This document shows positions 1 through 12,700 of a stretch of 64,000 nt of DNA, piece after piece. The notes under the pieces are model-generated. The model saw only the letters and a program-made list of their open reading frames with translations. It was not told the origin of the DNA and did not search any database. Position numbers and translations under genes: made by a program. The stretch is from Hippopus hippopus. Taxonomy: Eukaryota; Mollusca; Bivalvia; Cardiida; Cardiidae. How positions within the stretch are numbered: position 1 is the stretch's first letter; every line of letters starts with the position of its first letter. Location of the stretch: the NCBI GenBank assembly GCA_946811185.2, contig OX328097.1, positions 56,015,063 to 56,079,062 of the forward strand. The letters are read 5' to 3'.

Positions 1-573
1 GTCAGTTGCCGAGGTACCCAGCATGTGCAAACACGCGACATTCTAAGATTCTCTGTCAGAATCTCCTGAGCACTTCTATATGAAATGTTGAATGTGTCAG
101 CTATTTTCCTGACAGTATCTTGGCGATCTTGTTTTACATGCTGCTCTACATCCGTTATGATTTTGTCTGAGACTGATGTTGATGGACGGCCAGATTTAGG
201 GTCATCTTTAACAGTGTCGCACTTTGTCTAAATCGGTCCGATCCATGCACGAATATCAGATTCCTTGAGTGCAGAGTCCCCTTCAACTGTTTCTAAATCG
301 GTTTTGATTTCCGATAGATACTTTCCGAGTTTGACGTAAAACTTTATGATTACTCTCGGCTCAAATAAAACGTCGTCCGACATTTTGGACCACTAATGCG
401 CTTTATCACGTCATGAAAATGACGTCATACTTTACCTGCTTGATTATGACGACATTTGAAAGCTTGAGTCAGTTACCAGATAATTGATGCTCATCTATGC
501 AAATTTTTGTAATCCTCCGTGTAGTAGTTTTTAAAATAACGAGGTGGTCCACAATCTTTTTGATCACCCCTCG
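1..573 (-). pseudogene. mariner-like transposase, 5' part, interrupted by a stop
   Basis: Reading the minus strand, an ATG at 383 opens a frame with mariner hallmarks: an N-terminal helix-turn-helix, KDDPKSGRPST and WVPRQL. Codon 52 is TAG (228-230); otherwise the frame stays open to the window edge. The element appears to end at 573 beside a TA dinucleotide (574-575), with a terminus GAGGGGTGATCAAAAAG typical of mariner-family inverted repeats. It lies in the intron after YLPM1 exon 12 in the same orientation as the gene. The catalytic DDD region is off the left edge. Confidence 0.85.
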
Positions 574-641
574 TACTTGAATTACAGAATCTTGGTACTC
601 TTATCCATACCTATTTTGATAAACAATTACAAAGATACTAC
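574..641. other. intron sequence between the mariner copy and exon 12
   Basis: This is the start of the YLPM1 intron downstream of exon 12, including the donor GTAGTATC. I see nothing else. Confidence 0.5.
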
Positions 642-752
642 CTTTATAAGTTTGCTGACATAAGTTTTCCCAGATCCAGGTAACCCACGCACAATCACCA
701 CAATCTGCTGTGGCCTCTTAGAACGACCAGGTAGGTTTAGAATGTCTTCGAC
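642..752 (-). CDS. YLPM1: YLPM1 exon 12, start of the P-loop NTPase domain
   Basis: 111 nt, phase 0 at both ends, residues 1378-1414. It encodes VEDILNLPGR, a hydrophobic strand IVVIVRG and Walker A GLPGSGKT, then YVSKLIK. Vertebrate YLPM1 reads VDDILKPPGR and GLPGSGKTHVAKLI, so this is the best-conserved part of the gene in the window. The domain belongs to the polynucleotide-kinase-like P-loop fold. The Walker B strand and the rest lie beyond the left edge. Confidence 0.95.
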
Positions 753-3700
753 CTGTAAAAATTTCAAGAATCAGAAACTTTAAAAAAATAATGTTAAGCC
801 CTTTACAACATCAAAAAACAACAAAAAGTCTTGGGACTTACCCAAATCAAAAAACATTTGCAGATGACAAAGTAAACATGGTTCATATGATAAGAGTTGT
901 CTTGAGGAAGAAGAGCACATTGTGGAATAATGCTCCGTCTAGAGTATTAACAAAGATGTCCACGATACTTGAGATTTCAAAAACATGGCAGAACTCAACG
1001 ATTTATTACACTGATTTTGCTTTCCCATGCTTTCTTATGCTCTTAGAATGTTTTGTTACAAGCTTCAGTGATTTGTTACAGAACTAAAATGATTCCAGAC
1101 AAGATATGCCAAGGTTTTCCCCATATTCTCTCAGTCCTCTCAAGTTGTCTAACAATTACTATGATCTGCTATCGTGTTTTGTCACATTCCGCACAGACCC
1201 CTTACATATTAATCAAGTTCTGTTAAGCTCTGCTAAAACTCATGTGAACAATTTGATTGAGGCTGTCATGTTTTGCACAATCGTTGGGTATACACAGATG
1301 GAACATGTCATCCATCCATTGTTTGCAACGACAAATAATTGAAAATCAATCAATCTGTTGATTGATTCAATGGTATACAACACTGTTTTCAACATTATTT
1401 CAGTAATATTGCAGCAGCCAGTGCACCTATCCATGCTTTCCTGTTTTTTTTATCAGTACTCTGCATAATATTCTTTTTAAGCAACTGGCTGGTTTTCCAC
1501 ATAACTAATGTCGAAACAATGGTCAGCGGTGACAGAGGAATGAATCCTGTTACAATGACTATCATCAACCCTCAGAAAAAAATGGGCCAAGCAGGGGATC
1601 AAACAAGGAACTCCCCGTTCTCATGTCCTGTGTGCTACTGACTGTGCTACCGGGGCTCAGCCAATCAATCTGTTCTCTCATTCTCTCCATAGATTCAAAA
1701 GAGAAACGAGCCATGCATACAAGAGTAAGAAGATGCTGAGTTGCCAGTTTCTATGTATACCTTAATTACATGTAATCGTCTTAATGCAGTAAAGGGCACG
1801 CTAGAAGAGAGGAGAAAAAGAAAAAGAAGGCATCAGACCTGCTAGGTGAGACATGGTGAAGTGCTAATCCAAGGAAGGTACTGAGACACTATTGTCAACT
1901 TCTTAACAGAGTACTAATGAGGTATAAAGTGGTGATATTTTTATTGAACTGTCTTTCCAAGCTGGACAAGATCATCCACAATGGACTATCATGTTCTGAT
2001 GTGCCACATAAGGTTTGTTAAGTTGTGCTACTTGAACTACAATTTCTATATTCTATCACTTTCTCTAACAATAGATCAACATTTGATACCTGAATCCCAC
2101 ACACTCACCACGTTTCTTGCAAACTGCTGGTTACCAGCATTTTCTTCTTTCTCCACATTGTTTTCAAAAGGCCTCTCTGTCAGGGTCGTTAAAACTCGGA
2201 AAGAGGTACAGGCTTGAGGGTTAAATCTTGGCACACAACATTACAAAGATCACACATAACGACAAAATGTTCCAAAAGAGTAACAAACTAACCTTTACTA
2301 CTTCCTGTTTTTTCTCCTCAGGTGGAGGACCAGGGGGCGGGCCTGGGGGTGGGCCTGGAGGTGGACCTGGGGGTGGCCCTGGTGGGCCTCTAGACCCTCG
2401 TGCTGGTCCCCTGCTGTAGGGATCTTTGTCCATGAAAGGTGATGGAAAGGACCTGAAGTAGTTAACTCACCCAGTTAATCTACCCTACAGCACAACATGT
2501 TTCCAAACAGAGATTTTTAAATACAATTCAAGTTGCATTTGCAGACAGGAGAGATCGTGGTCAGTACTACCTTGTATGGACAGATTCATCCAAGATCAGC
2601 CTGCAGAAATGTGCAGTCCAATCTTAGATCTAAGCTTTCAACTTTCAGCTGCAATCTTCTGAAAACAAAATCCTGTTCACCACAAGAATGTGCACTTAAT
2701 CCAACAAGAATATGAAAGCGCAAATAGTTATATAAGATTTTGAAAACACATTTGAAATATAACTTTCCAAGATCTGACTTATAGCTTGTTGAAAATGAAA
2801 GCATCTGAAGACAACAAAATGGATGAAGCTTATATTTTATTATTTGTTTTTGAAATAGTAAACAAAAAAAACAAAAAAAAAAAAAACCAAAAAAAAAAAA
2901 AAAAAAAAACTGGGAAAAGGAGAAAATGCCGGTTACCCTCACTTTTTTCGTTTAATGGTGCTTTTCAAAGCCATCCTTCTCAATATCATACAAACAAAGG
3001 ATTGTTTGAATACGGGTTATAGGACTAGAACTGTTGCCCGCCAAAAATACCCATTAAATGTTTGCCTTGGCTCTAGACCAGGAAAGTAAATGAATAGCAA
3101 TCTCAAATCATTGTTTGTCAATGTTTTCAACACTATTTGAGTTGTATCACAATGATAGTTCAAATAGTCATGTATGTCTGTGGTTTCACTAGTTCCAGGA
3201 TAGGGCTCTGAAGTGTCTTCCCAGAGACAGTCCTACTAAAAGCGCCATGCTTTGAGTGAGAATAGCCTCCAGCTTACAAATTCTACACTCTACCACTGAG
3301 CCATGCAGGACCTTATAGAGAAATAAATCTTTTAAAAGTTGACATATTGATACATGCAGGTGTACAAGTTCCAGCAGTAGGAAGGTTTCCAGAGAGATTT
3401 GTAGAAGGCGAGAAGGACACACAGTAACTTCTACCAACAGAAAAACAGATGGACAGACAAACCAATACCAGTATTACCCCCATCTTTGTGGGATGGAGGC
3501 AAATAATCATATGAATAAGAAAACATACCTGTCCATAGGTGGAGGTCCATACCCTCTGTCCTCTGAAAATTGAAACAGCAATATACCTAAATATGGGCTA
3601 CAACTTTTTTGTTGTTGTTGTTTTCTTCAAGGAATTCCTATTGCATGGATATGCAAAATGAAAAGATTTTAAAACCTGTCCATTTTGACAGTATTTGCAG

Positions 3701-6700
3701 ACAACAAATTAAATGTTGTTCAATTAATATGATTTGTCTTTGGAGAGGTAGAGAATGTGGAAAAAGGAGAAAATACTGGCTAACATCATTTCCTCCTTTT
3801 CCCTCAAATGTTTTCATGATCTTTCTTCTTTAAGGTCATTACAACATGGAGTTCTTCAGTAAAGAAATGCAGACAGGCTAAAAATTCAGAATAAGCTTAC
3901 ATCAAATAAGAAACAACTTGTCAAAGTTTGTATGTCTGTTTGAAAGGTGTCTAGAGTTGCTAGTGACAGTACTTAAGTCATACTGCCACAATAACGCGGT
4001 TGCCAAATCAACCTGTATCCTCCCATCAACAACCCTAAAATTTTGCAGAGAGTGTACAGCAAGATCAACCTACACATATATGCACACTGACCTTGCACAA
4101 CACTTTATTTTGCAGCAAGTGTAAGGCAAGATCAGCATTTGCACATGTGCAGTCTGATCTAGCTCTACATTCTATATTGCATAAAGTGAACAGCAAGATC
4201 AGCCTACATATTTTGTCCATTCTGATTGTGCTCAACATTCTATATTCCAGAGAATGTAAAGCAAGATCAGCTTAAAAATAGTGTAGCCTGACCTTTGTCT
4301 ACACTTTCCAGTTCTCTATCAGTAATCCTTGTAATCATGTTAACCTTATTAAATGCCAATAAACAATTGAAAACTTATTTCTGCCATCATCAACAATTTA
4401 TATTCCACAGGATAAAGATTGAAATAAGTCTGTACCTGAGGAAGATACACTTGGTGAACTGTGTGGTGGAGCGTGTCCCTCAGAATGGTCATTCTTGTTG
4501 CTTGAACCATGTCTGTAGTCAATCACAGCAGGGGCTTGAAAGGGTTTTTCTTCTGTAAAGTGACATTTTTCAGAGATACATGACTGTGGAGGTTTCCTTT
4601 GAGGCAGTTCAAACAGTAGTATCTCTTTGATTCTTCACTGAAACCTGTGCTGTGGGTACTCCAAAGGATTGCCTTATCAAGACAATTCAAATGAGTACCC
4701 ACAACATTGGTTTTAGTAAAGCAATCATGTTTGTGTCTGATCATACCAAACCCATCTCATGTCCTTTTTGTCTAATACGCTGCTGTCCTATCTACAAGAA
4801 AAAGTCCAAAAGAAAAAAAAATCTGGAATTCCAGATTTTTTTTTTCCTTTTGGACTTTTTCTTGAAAATTAACAACTCCTTCAGTAAAACATATCCAACA
4901 AATTACCTTGATCTAGGACCTTTGAAGGTCAGTATGCTTCTATCATCGGAAGTAAATGATGTAATTTGCATAACTTGTTTCACAATCAATGTAAAAATAT
5001 TTCAAATTCATTTTAGAGGTTTTAATGAATTCTATGTTTACCTTTACTAAACTATCCCTTGTTTTAAAGACCATCGGGAATAAGGCCTTAAAAACATTGT
5101 GGGGAAAGAGAGAAAATGCTGGTAAGTTGCTTTTCTTCTTTTCCCATTATGTTCACTCTCTCAAAGACAAATAATTTGTGACTCATTAAATTGGTTGTCT
5201 GCCTAAACTTTCAATTTGAAGTCTTAGTTTTTGACATGTGGTAAACAGCTAAAACACTTTTCTGAATGAGTACACAGAGACAAATATGTCAACACAAGAA
5301 CTGACTGACAGGCTGTAACAGCAGAGACAGACAGGTTAGCTATGTTTATTCAAGTTTGATACATGAACACATGGAGAATTTTTGCCACAGTGCTTTTAAC
5401 CCTTTACCACACAATCATGAGTTTTAACAACCCTGAAGAAGAAGCTTTTTCAAAACATTTTGGAAAAAAAGAGAAAATGCTGGTTACCAGCATTTTCTCC
5501 TGTTCCCACAATGTTTTCTAACCTATTAAAGACAAATTTCATCATTTGAGCTGTGTTTAAATTGGTGTCCATGAATGCTTTCAATTTGGACAAGCCTAAA
5601 ATTTTGTCATGTGGTACAGGATTAAAAGAGGTCTTCTAAATGATAAGCAAGAGGCCTATGAAGGCCTGAATCACTCTACTAACATGTTATGACCTTAAGG
5701 CAATCAGTTTGCAATGAGGTGTGAGCTCTAAACCATGAATGAAAATTTTCTTCAGACAACCAACACTCATGTCACATTTTAGGATTCCATGTGCATAAAA
5801 GTTCAATAGACTGGTTGGAAGTCTACCCCTTCCTCCCCTTATTCCTTTTTTGTAACCATTGGTGGAAGAAAGATATGTTTAATTTTAAAAAAAGTCCAGG
5901 GTTTGTTATATTATTATCATCTAACATTTATCATGAACTGATATTTATAAAAAAAAAAAGATTGATCCGAGTCAGGCTCTTCTCAGTCAGAATGTGTCTA
6001 AACTTTTACAATTTGTAAATTTTCTACATGTTAAAGGACCAATCTACCTCATGATCTACTTGGTTGTAAGACAAAGCAGTTTTTATGGATCCTTACTTAT
6101 GTAATGACTTGCTTGGTATAATACATCACAGAGATGCATAAAACATCCTTTTTCCAGGATACTGCTCATCTGTTTGTGGTTCGAATATTATTGAGGACAA
6201 CAGTATCAGTTACTACATACCAGATCCAGCACTAGGTTTGTGCCCATAGTCTATAGTCTCGGCAGGTTTAAACACACCAGGCTCACTGGAGGTGAGGGGT
6301 GAACGAGATCTGTATGGATCATATCTGTCGTCAAAACCTCTTCTGTAGTAACAGAGTTGAAAATAAAGGATATATTTGAACAAACCATTGTGAGAAATAG
6401 AGAAAATGCTTGTAACCAACATTTTCTCCCTTTTCCACAGAGTTTTCTAGCCTTCTAAAGCAAATCCCATAATTTAAGCTGTATTTAATTTATTGTCTGC
6501 AAATGCTTTCTATCTGGGAAAGTCATTTTGTCATGTGGTAAAGAGTTAAACTAGGATGAACCCATTGTGCCTGGGACACATAAAAAGGACTTTCTCATTC
6601 AGGAGAACACACCAATGCATTTGTATGTAACATTTTACCACAAAATCCCGAGTTTTTATGACTCTTATCAGGAGTGCTTTTAGAAACATTGTGGGAAAAG

Positions 6701-9700
6701 GAGAAAATGCTCTTACCAGCATTGTTTTTCCACAGTGTTTTCAATCCAATCAAAGACAAATACCCTGATATGAGCCTCATTTATTGTGTTGTCTGCACAC
6801 TATCCTCTAAGTAGCATCAAGCTCAGATGGATAAAAAGTCAATGCTGTACATGTAAGTTTCACTCCTGTCTCATTGCTTTAGTCAAGAGGAACAGAGTTC
6901 ATGAAATGCAAACAATTCAAGCACAATACATAAGAAATGGGAATGACTTTTCCTACAGTGTTTGACCCAATAAAGCTTGCAGTCTATAACCTTGGCAACA
7001 AACAACTGTGATGAAAAGGGGCTGAAGTGCATGTTGTAACATGAGCATAGCATTCTGGTGTGAATACTCTGTTGCACTTGCTTAATTTTTGGTGAACATT
7101 CTGAGGGAAACAAGAGGGCCATTGGACCTAAAGTGCTCATCTGAGTAAAGTCATCTATGGCTGATAAACATGGTTGTGATGATGTATAACACATGAGTGT
7201 AAATGACCTACTTTTTTACAGACTTGACCTACTTTTGAACTTGTCTAAGATATCAAAACAAAGATTTTGACAATGTTTCATGAGTATCAGACTGAAAATG
7301 TGGCCTCTATAGTGCTCACAAAGTTTTTTTAAGATTTGGCCCAATGACCTACTTTTTTACACATCATGACCCAATTTTAACCCTGTCAGAGATATCATCA
7401 AGACAGACATTGTGACAAAAATTCTCAAGTATCAGACTAAAAACGAGGCCTCTGGAGTGCACATACGTGTTTTTTCTGGGATTTGGCTAAGTGACCTACA
7501 TGTATGACATGACCAAATTGCAGTCTTGTTCGGGATATTATCAAGACAAACAGTCTGACCATGATTCAGAGTATCTGGCTGAAAATCTGGCCTCTGTACA
7601 CACAAGGTTTTTCTAAGACTTATCCCAGTGACCTACTTTTTGACCTGCTGTGACTCAGTTTCATACTTGTCAGAGATTTCGTGTGTATCAGGCTAAAATA
7701 TGGCCTATAGAAAACAACCAGTTTTTTCTAGGAATTGGCCTACTTTTTTACCCAACATGACCTGATTTCAAACATGTTTGAGATATCATCAAGATAAACA
7801 TTCTGACCAAGTTTTTTCCCCCCCCTCCCTACCCCATAACTTGGGAAATGTTTGAAAGTTTTGAAATGCTTGAAAGCTTATAAAGTTGTAAGCCTTATGG
7901 ATAGAGGGTTCCCACTCTCCATCAGGAAAAAAATTCAAGGACTTTTCAAGGATAATTTACTGAATTTCAAGGATCAAAACTGGAATGTCTTTTAACGCCA
8001 ATTATGATATTATCTCTTTCCCTGATATGCAATTTTGAGACTGTTCAAAATTGAGGGAGGCTGCAGATGACAATTCAAAACTGGTTTAAATTAAAATACT
8101 GGTAGTGTAGAAAATATTGTGGGAAAAGGAAAAAATTGCTCAGTATGAGCAATTTAACCTTTTCCGACAATGTTTTCCAAAGCAATCTCCTTCTAATGTG
8201 TTAAAATGAATATATATCAGGGAAAGAGTGAACATATCAAATCTGGTGCTCTTGTTAGCTTCACTGGCCGAAGGTCAGCATGTTTCTGGTCAAGGCCCTG
8301 TGACGTGTCTGAATAATAACTTTTTATGACTTGCTCATGACTTTTATTTTCAAAGTCAGTTTCAACTATTAAACAAAAATTACAACTTATTTCTCAAACA
8401 TAAACCTAGCTTAACATCTTAAATTCTAAAAATTTAGAATTTTAGTAGCAGATGAACAGTGCAGTGAAAAAAACAAGAGGACCATGATGGTCCTATATCG
8501 CTCACCTGAGTACTAAGCAGTAAAGGTCTACAATGAAGATAAATACCAAATATTGAGGTTCAAGGCCAAATGATAATGAAACAAGAGCGGCAAATTGTAG
8601 CAAGATATGCCCATCCCACCGCCAGTTGTTGAGGAGGTATAATAATTGCAAAGGGCAGGTAATGCAACAAACATGTTTACCAAGTCTCAAGTCAATTTGA
8701 CATGAGACTTCGAAGTTCCATTCCGGACAAGCAAGAAATACTGTAAAAATGAAGATCAAAGTGGAATTACTCAAAATCCGCGCTAGGTAGAGTTATTGTT
8801 CTTGCACATAGTACTCGGTAATATTGCAACAAACATGCATACCAAGTTTGAAGTCGTTCTGACTTAAGATGACAAAGTTATATTCCGGACAAGCACTAAA
8901 TGCTGTAAAAATGACGATCAAAGGGAAATAACTCAAAGACAGTGCGAGGTAGAGTTACAATTCTTGTGCACTGCACTTCCAAATATTGCAACAAATAAGC
9001 ATACCATATTTCAAGTCATTCCTACTTAAGATGACAAAGTTTTGCTCCGGACAAGCAAGAAATGCTATAAAAATGAAGGTCAAAGGGGGAATAACTCGAA
9101 ATTCGTACTAGGAAGAGTTATGGTTTTTGTGCACTGCACTCCGTAATTTTTCAACAATCATGCATACCAGATTTGAAGATGTTCAGGCTAGAGATGACAA
9201 AGTTATACTCTGGACAAGAAGAAAATGCTGTAAAAATGACGATCAAAGGGAAATAACTCATAGGCAGTACGAGGTAGAGTTATGGTTCTTTCACACTGCA
9301 CTCCGTATTATTGCAACAAACACAAATGCCAAGTTTCAAGTCAATCGGACTGGAGATGACAAAGTTATGCTCCGGACAAAGAACTATTCTATAGAACTTT
9401 CTAATTCCAGGGCAAATAACTCCAGTTGTTCTGGTCTGATTAGACCCATAATCGAACTCATGCAAGATCTTATGGTCATAAGTATTTTGACCAAGTTTGA
9501 TGCTGATTGGTTAAAAATTGTAGAATTTAGAGTGTAAACAAACTCAAATATAGCAATTTTTCTTATTCAAGGGCATATAACTCCAGTTGTTCTGGTCCGA
9601 TTAGACCCATAATCAAACTCATCCGAGATCTTATGGTCATATATATATTTTGACCAAGTTTGGTGCTGATTGGTGAAAAATTGTAGATGCTAGAGTGTAA

Positions 9701-12700
9701 ACAAAGTCAAATATAGCAATTTTTCTAATTCAAGGGCAAATAACTCCACTTGTTCTGGTCCGATTAAGACCTATAATCGAACTCATCTGAGATCTTATGG
9801 TCATATATATTTTGACCAAGTTTGGTGCTGATTGGTTAATATTTGTAGATGCTAGAGTGTAAACAAAAAAATGTGAACGGACGGACGACGGACGGACGGA
9901 CGATGGACGCTGACGGACAGTGAGTGATCACAATAGCTCATCCTGAGCACTTCGTGCTCAGGTGAGCTAAAAAGGACATTTCAACCTTTTAACCCTTTAC
10001 CAAACTACAGATTTTAGACTTCTCCATACTGAAAGCAACTGCAGACAACAATTCAAAAACTTACTATAATGAAATGTAGTTTTCTGGTAGGTGATTGACA
10101 ACTTTTTAACACTAACTTTCTCAGATTGGGAGATTCAGTAATCTGTATTAGGCAAACTTGTTTAGAGTTGATTTCTAATGTCAATATGTTGTTTAAACAA
10201 CTGTTTCTGAACTGCCTGTCCCTTAGAAAAAAGAACATTTCAAAATTGGCGAGCACAGCAGACAGCGTGGTTAAATTCATCCAGTTACTAGACGCTTGGC
10301 TATACCATGTAGTTTAGAATGAGGCTCTTAACGTCATCTGCGTCAATCAAAGGAATTCAACGAAGCTGGTTTACGGTTAGACTTGACATACATTTGTGAG
10401 CAGTATAAATTCCAGTAATTAATTAAACTAAAATAAATTTGGCAGCAAAAGTTGTCTTAAATTTGCGCCGATTTGTGTTTTTTGATGATTGTGCGCTATG
10501 GATTCAAATACCCCGCTAGTCTGGATTACTTGTCCCTAACTCTACGTTATCAGGTCAGGCAAAAATCGCAATGTTTTGGACGGGTGCCCTTCATACGCAT
10601 TTTCAGAAAATTATCTTAATATAGACAGCATTGGGATTTCCGACAAAGTATTTTTGTGAACGGAATCGTAAAAATGGCCAATGTGTAAGTATTTGGTAGA
10701 ATTACTGTCAAAACCGGCAAATTCTCCTTTGTTTACTTGCTGATTTCCAGATGACTGCTACTTGAATAATTCTAAAAGAAAATTCCCGACTTTTTCCCAG
10801 TTTAGGACAGTTTTCAGAAAATTCCAGGACTTTTCAAGGGTTTGTAAGCTCGGTAAAAAAATTAGGGACTTTTCCCGATTTCAAGGAAGCGTGGGAACCC
10901 TGTGGATAAATCTTTTTTGGGGGGGCCTTTTTTATCAAAACTTAAAAAAGTGAAAACAACAACATAAATCTAAACATGTTTCAGCGTTATTCGTTGTTAA
11001 CCATTAGCCCAAAAGAAAAGGTTGGCTTTTATGAAATATATATACAAGTTTGATACTGTGGCAGATCTTTCGCATCCTACCACTCTGAAAATGCTTCCTA
11101 CGGCGCTTATTAATCAGTATTTTTCATGCGGCTATTTAATCAGTATTTTTTACAAAAATACCAAATATTAGCCTGGAGATAAATTACTAAGAAGTTTTCA
11201 AATACCTATAAGGGTCATCATAAGGTCGCCTGTAAGGATCATAGTAAGGATCTCTGTAGGGATCTGGTCTACCATAAGGATCTCTTCTATCCCAATATGG
11301 ATCCCGCCTATCATAGGGGTCTCTATAGGGGTCTGGGTATCTGTCCCTTTCATAGGGATCTCTTGCATATGGATCTCTATCACGCTCCTATGTATAAAGA
11401 AAAGCAATGTAATTGTCTGCTCTAGAGGGGCAGATATGCTGTGGTTGTCTTTGTGTATACTCTAGCCCTTCACCAACTAACAAAATTTTAGATTTGTCCA
11501 ATTGGCAAGCATTTGCACACACACACACTAAATGTGTCCTAACTGATGGGATTTGTCTTTGAAAGGGTAAAAAATATTGTAGGAAAACAAGAAAATCCCT
11601 GTCACCAGCATTTTTTAACTCTTTACCAAACAACAAAATTTTAGACTTTTCCGAATTGAAAACCTTTGTAGATGACAAATTTGATGTGACTCAACAAGAG
11701 GATCGGTCTTTAAAAGGGTAGAAAATGTTGCGGGAAAAGGAGAAAATGCTTGTTACCAGCATTTTCTCCTTTTCCAACAGTGTTTTCAAAAGCCTTCTTT
11801 CTCATGGTAGTTAAAACTCAGGATTGTGCAGTAAAGGGTTAAGACGGTTTAAACAAGGGATTGCTAGGTAATGAGTTAAGACAAGATCAACTTGTATCTT
11901 TGCCAAACTTGTAAAGAAAAGCAGTCAGTCAGCCCCTTTCAAGTTTCAAAAGTGTTAAATGCTGCTGAAATAAGGATTCAGACATTTAAAATTCAATTTA
12001 CCCTCTATCAAACAATCCCAAATTTTAACGACCCTCACAAAAAAAGCCTCTTGAAAACATTGTCGGAATGGGAGAAAATGCTGGTAGCCAGCATTTCTCC
12101 TATTTCCATGTTCTCTACCCTTTCAAAAACAAATCAAATCATTTGAGTCATATCTGTCGCCTGAAAAAGCTTTCAGTTTGGACTAGTCTAAAATTTTGTT
12201 GTCTGGTAAAGGATGAATACCCTTAATGACAAACTCCCTTGTCTTGACAAAAGGGCTATAACTGTGTGCAAATGGTGGAGGTAGTAACTTCAACAAGTAT
12301 AATTGTATCATACACATAAGGCACCTAAAAGCTACTTGTTTAAAGCAGATTGCAACCTGTTCAAAGATACATGTACTTTTAGAATGATGTTAGATGTTCT
12401 GTGTGTTGGGTGTAAAGGGGGGCCTAAGAATTAAACAAATGGAGAAATATCTTGTCCTTCTCCATATTAGGCAAAATTGTTTCCAATGGTTTTCTGTATT
12501 ATAAGAATCCCTATGTTCCACCATGTACTTTAATCGTCATCAGACAAATCTATTTCAGGACTGTCAAAACTCATGTATGAGCAGATGACCAATCAAATGC
12601 AGCTAAAACTTTCAATTCATCCTTCAAAAGGTACAATACATTCTTGGCAATGAAAAAGCTGGTTAACAGCAATTTTCCCTTTCAAACTACATGTGTGTTT

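Larger units (their letters stand above)
7904..10902 (+). mobile_element. 3-kb element with hAT-like termini and 6-bp duplication
   Basis: The ends are inverted: GAGGGTTCCCAC at 7904 and GTGGGAACCCTG ending at 10902, with further inverted similarity inside (AAGGACTTTTCAAGG pairs with CCAGGACTTTTCAAGG). The direct repeat TGGATA flanks both ends (7898-7903, 10903-10908). CAGGG-type termini suggest hAT; the usual hAT duplication is 8 bp, so the assignment is tentative. It encodes no recognised transposase and contains a MITE-A remnant and a Pearl-like element. It fills most of the intron between exons 8 and 9. Confidence 0.75.

Noticed and set aside
2228..2419. Gly-rich open frame (GGGPGGGPGG) on the plus strand
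   Set aside because: It is the reverse of the PPPG repeat of exon 11, which is in phase with its neighbours.
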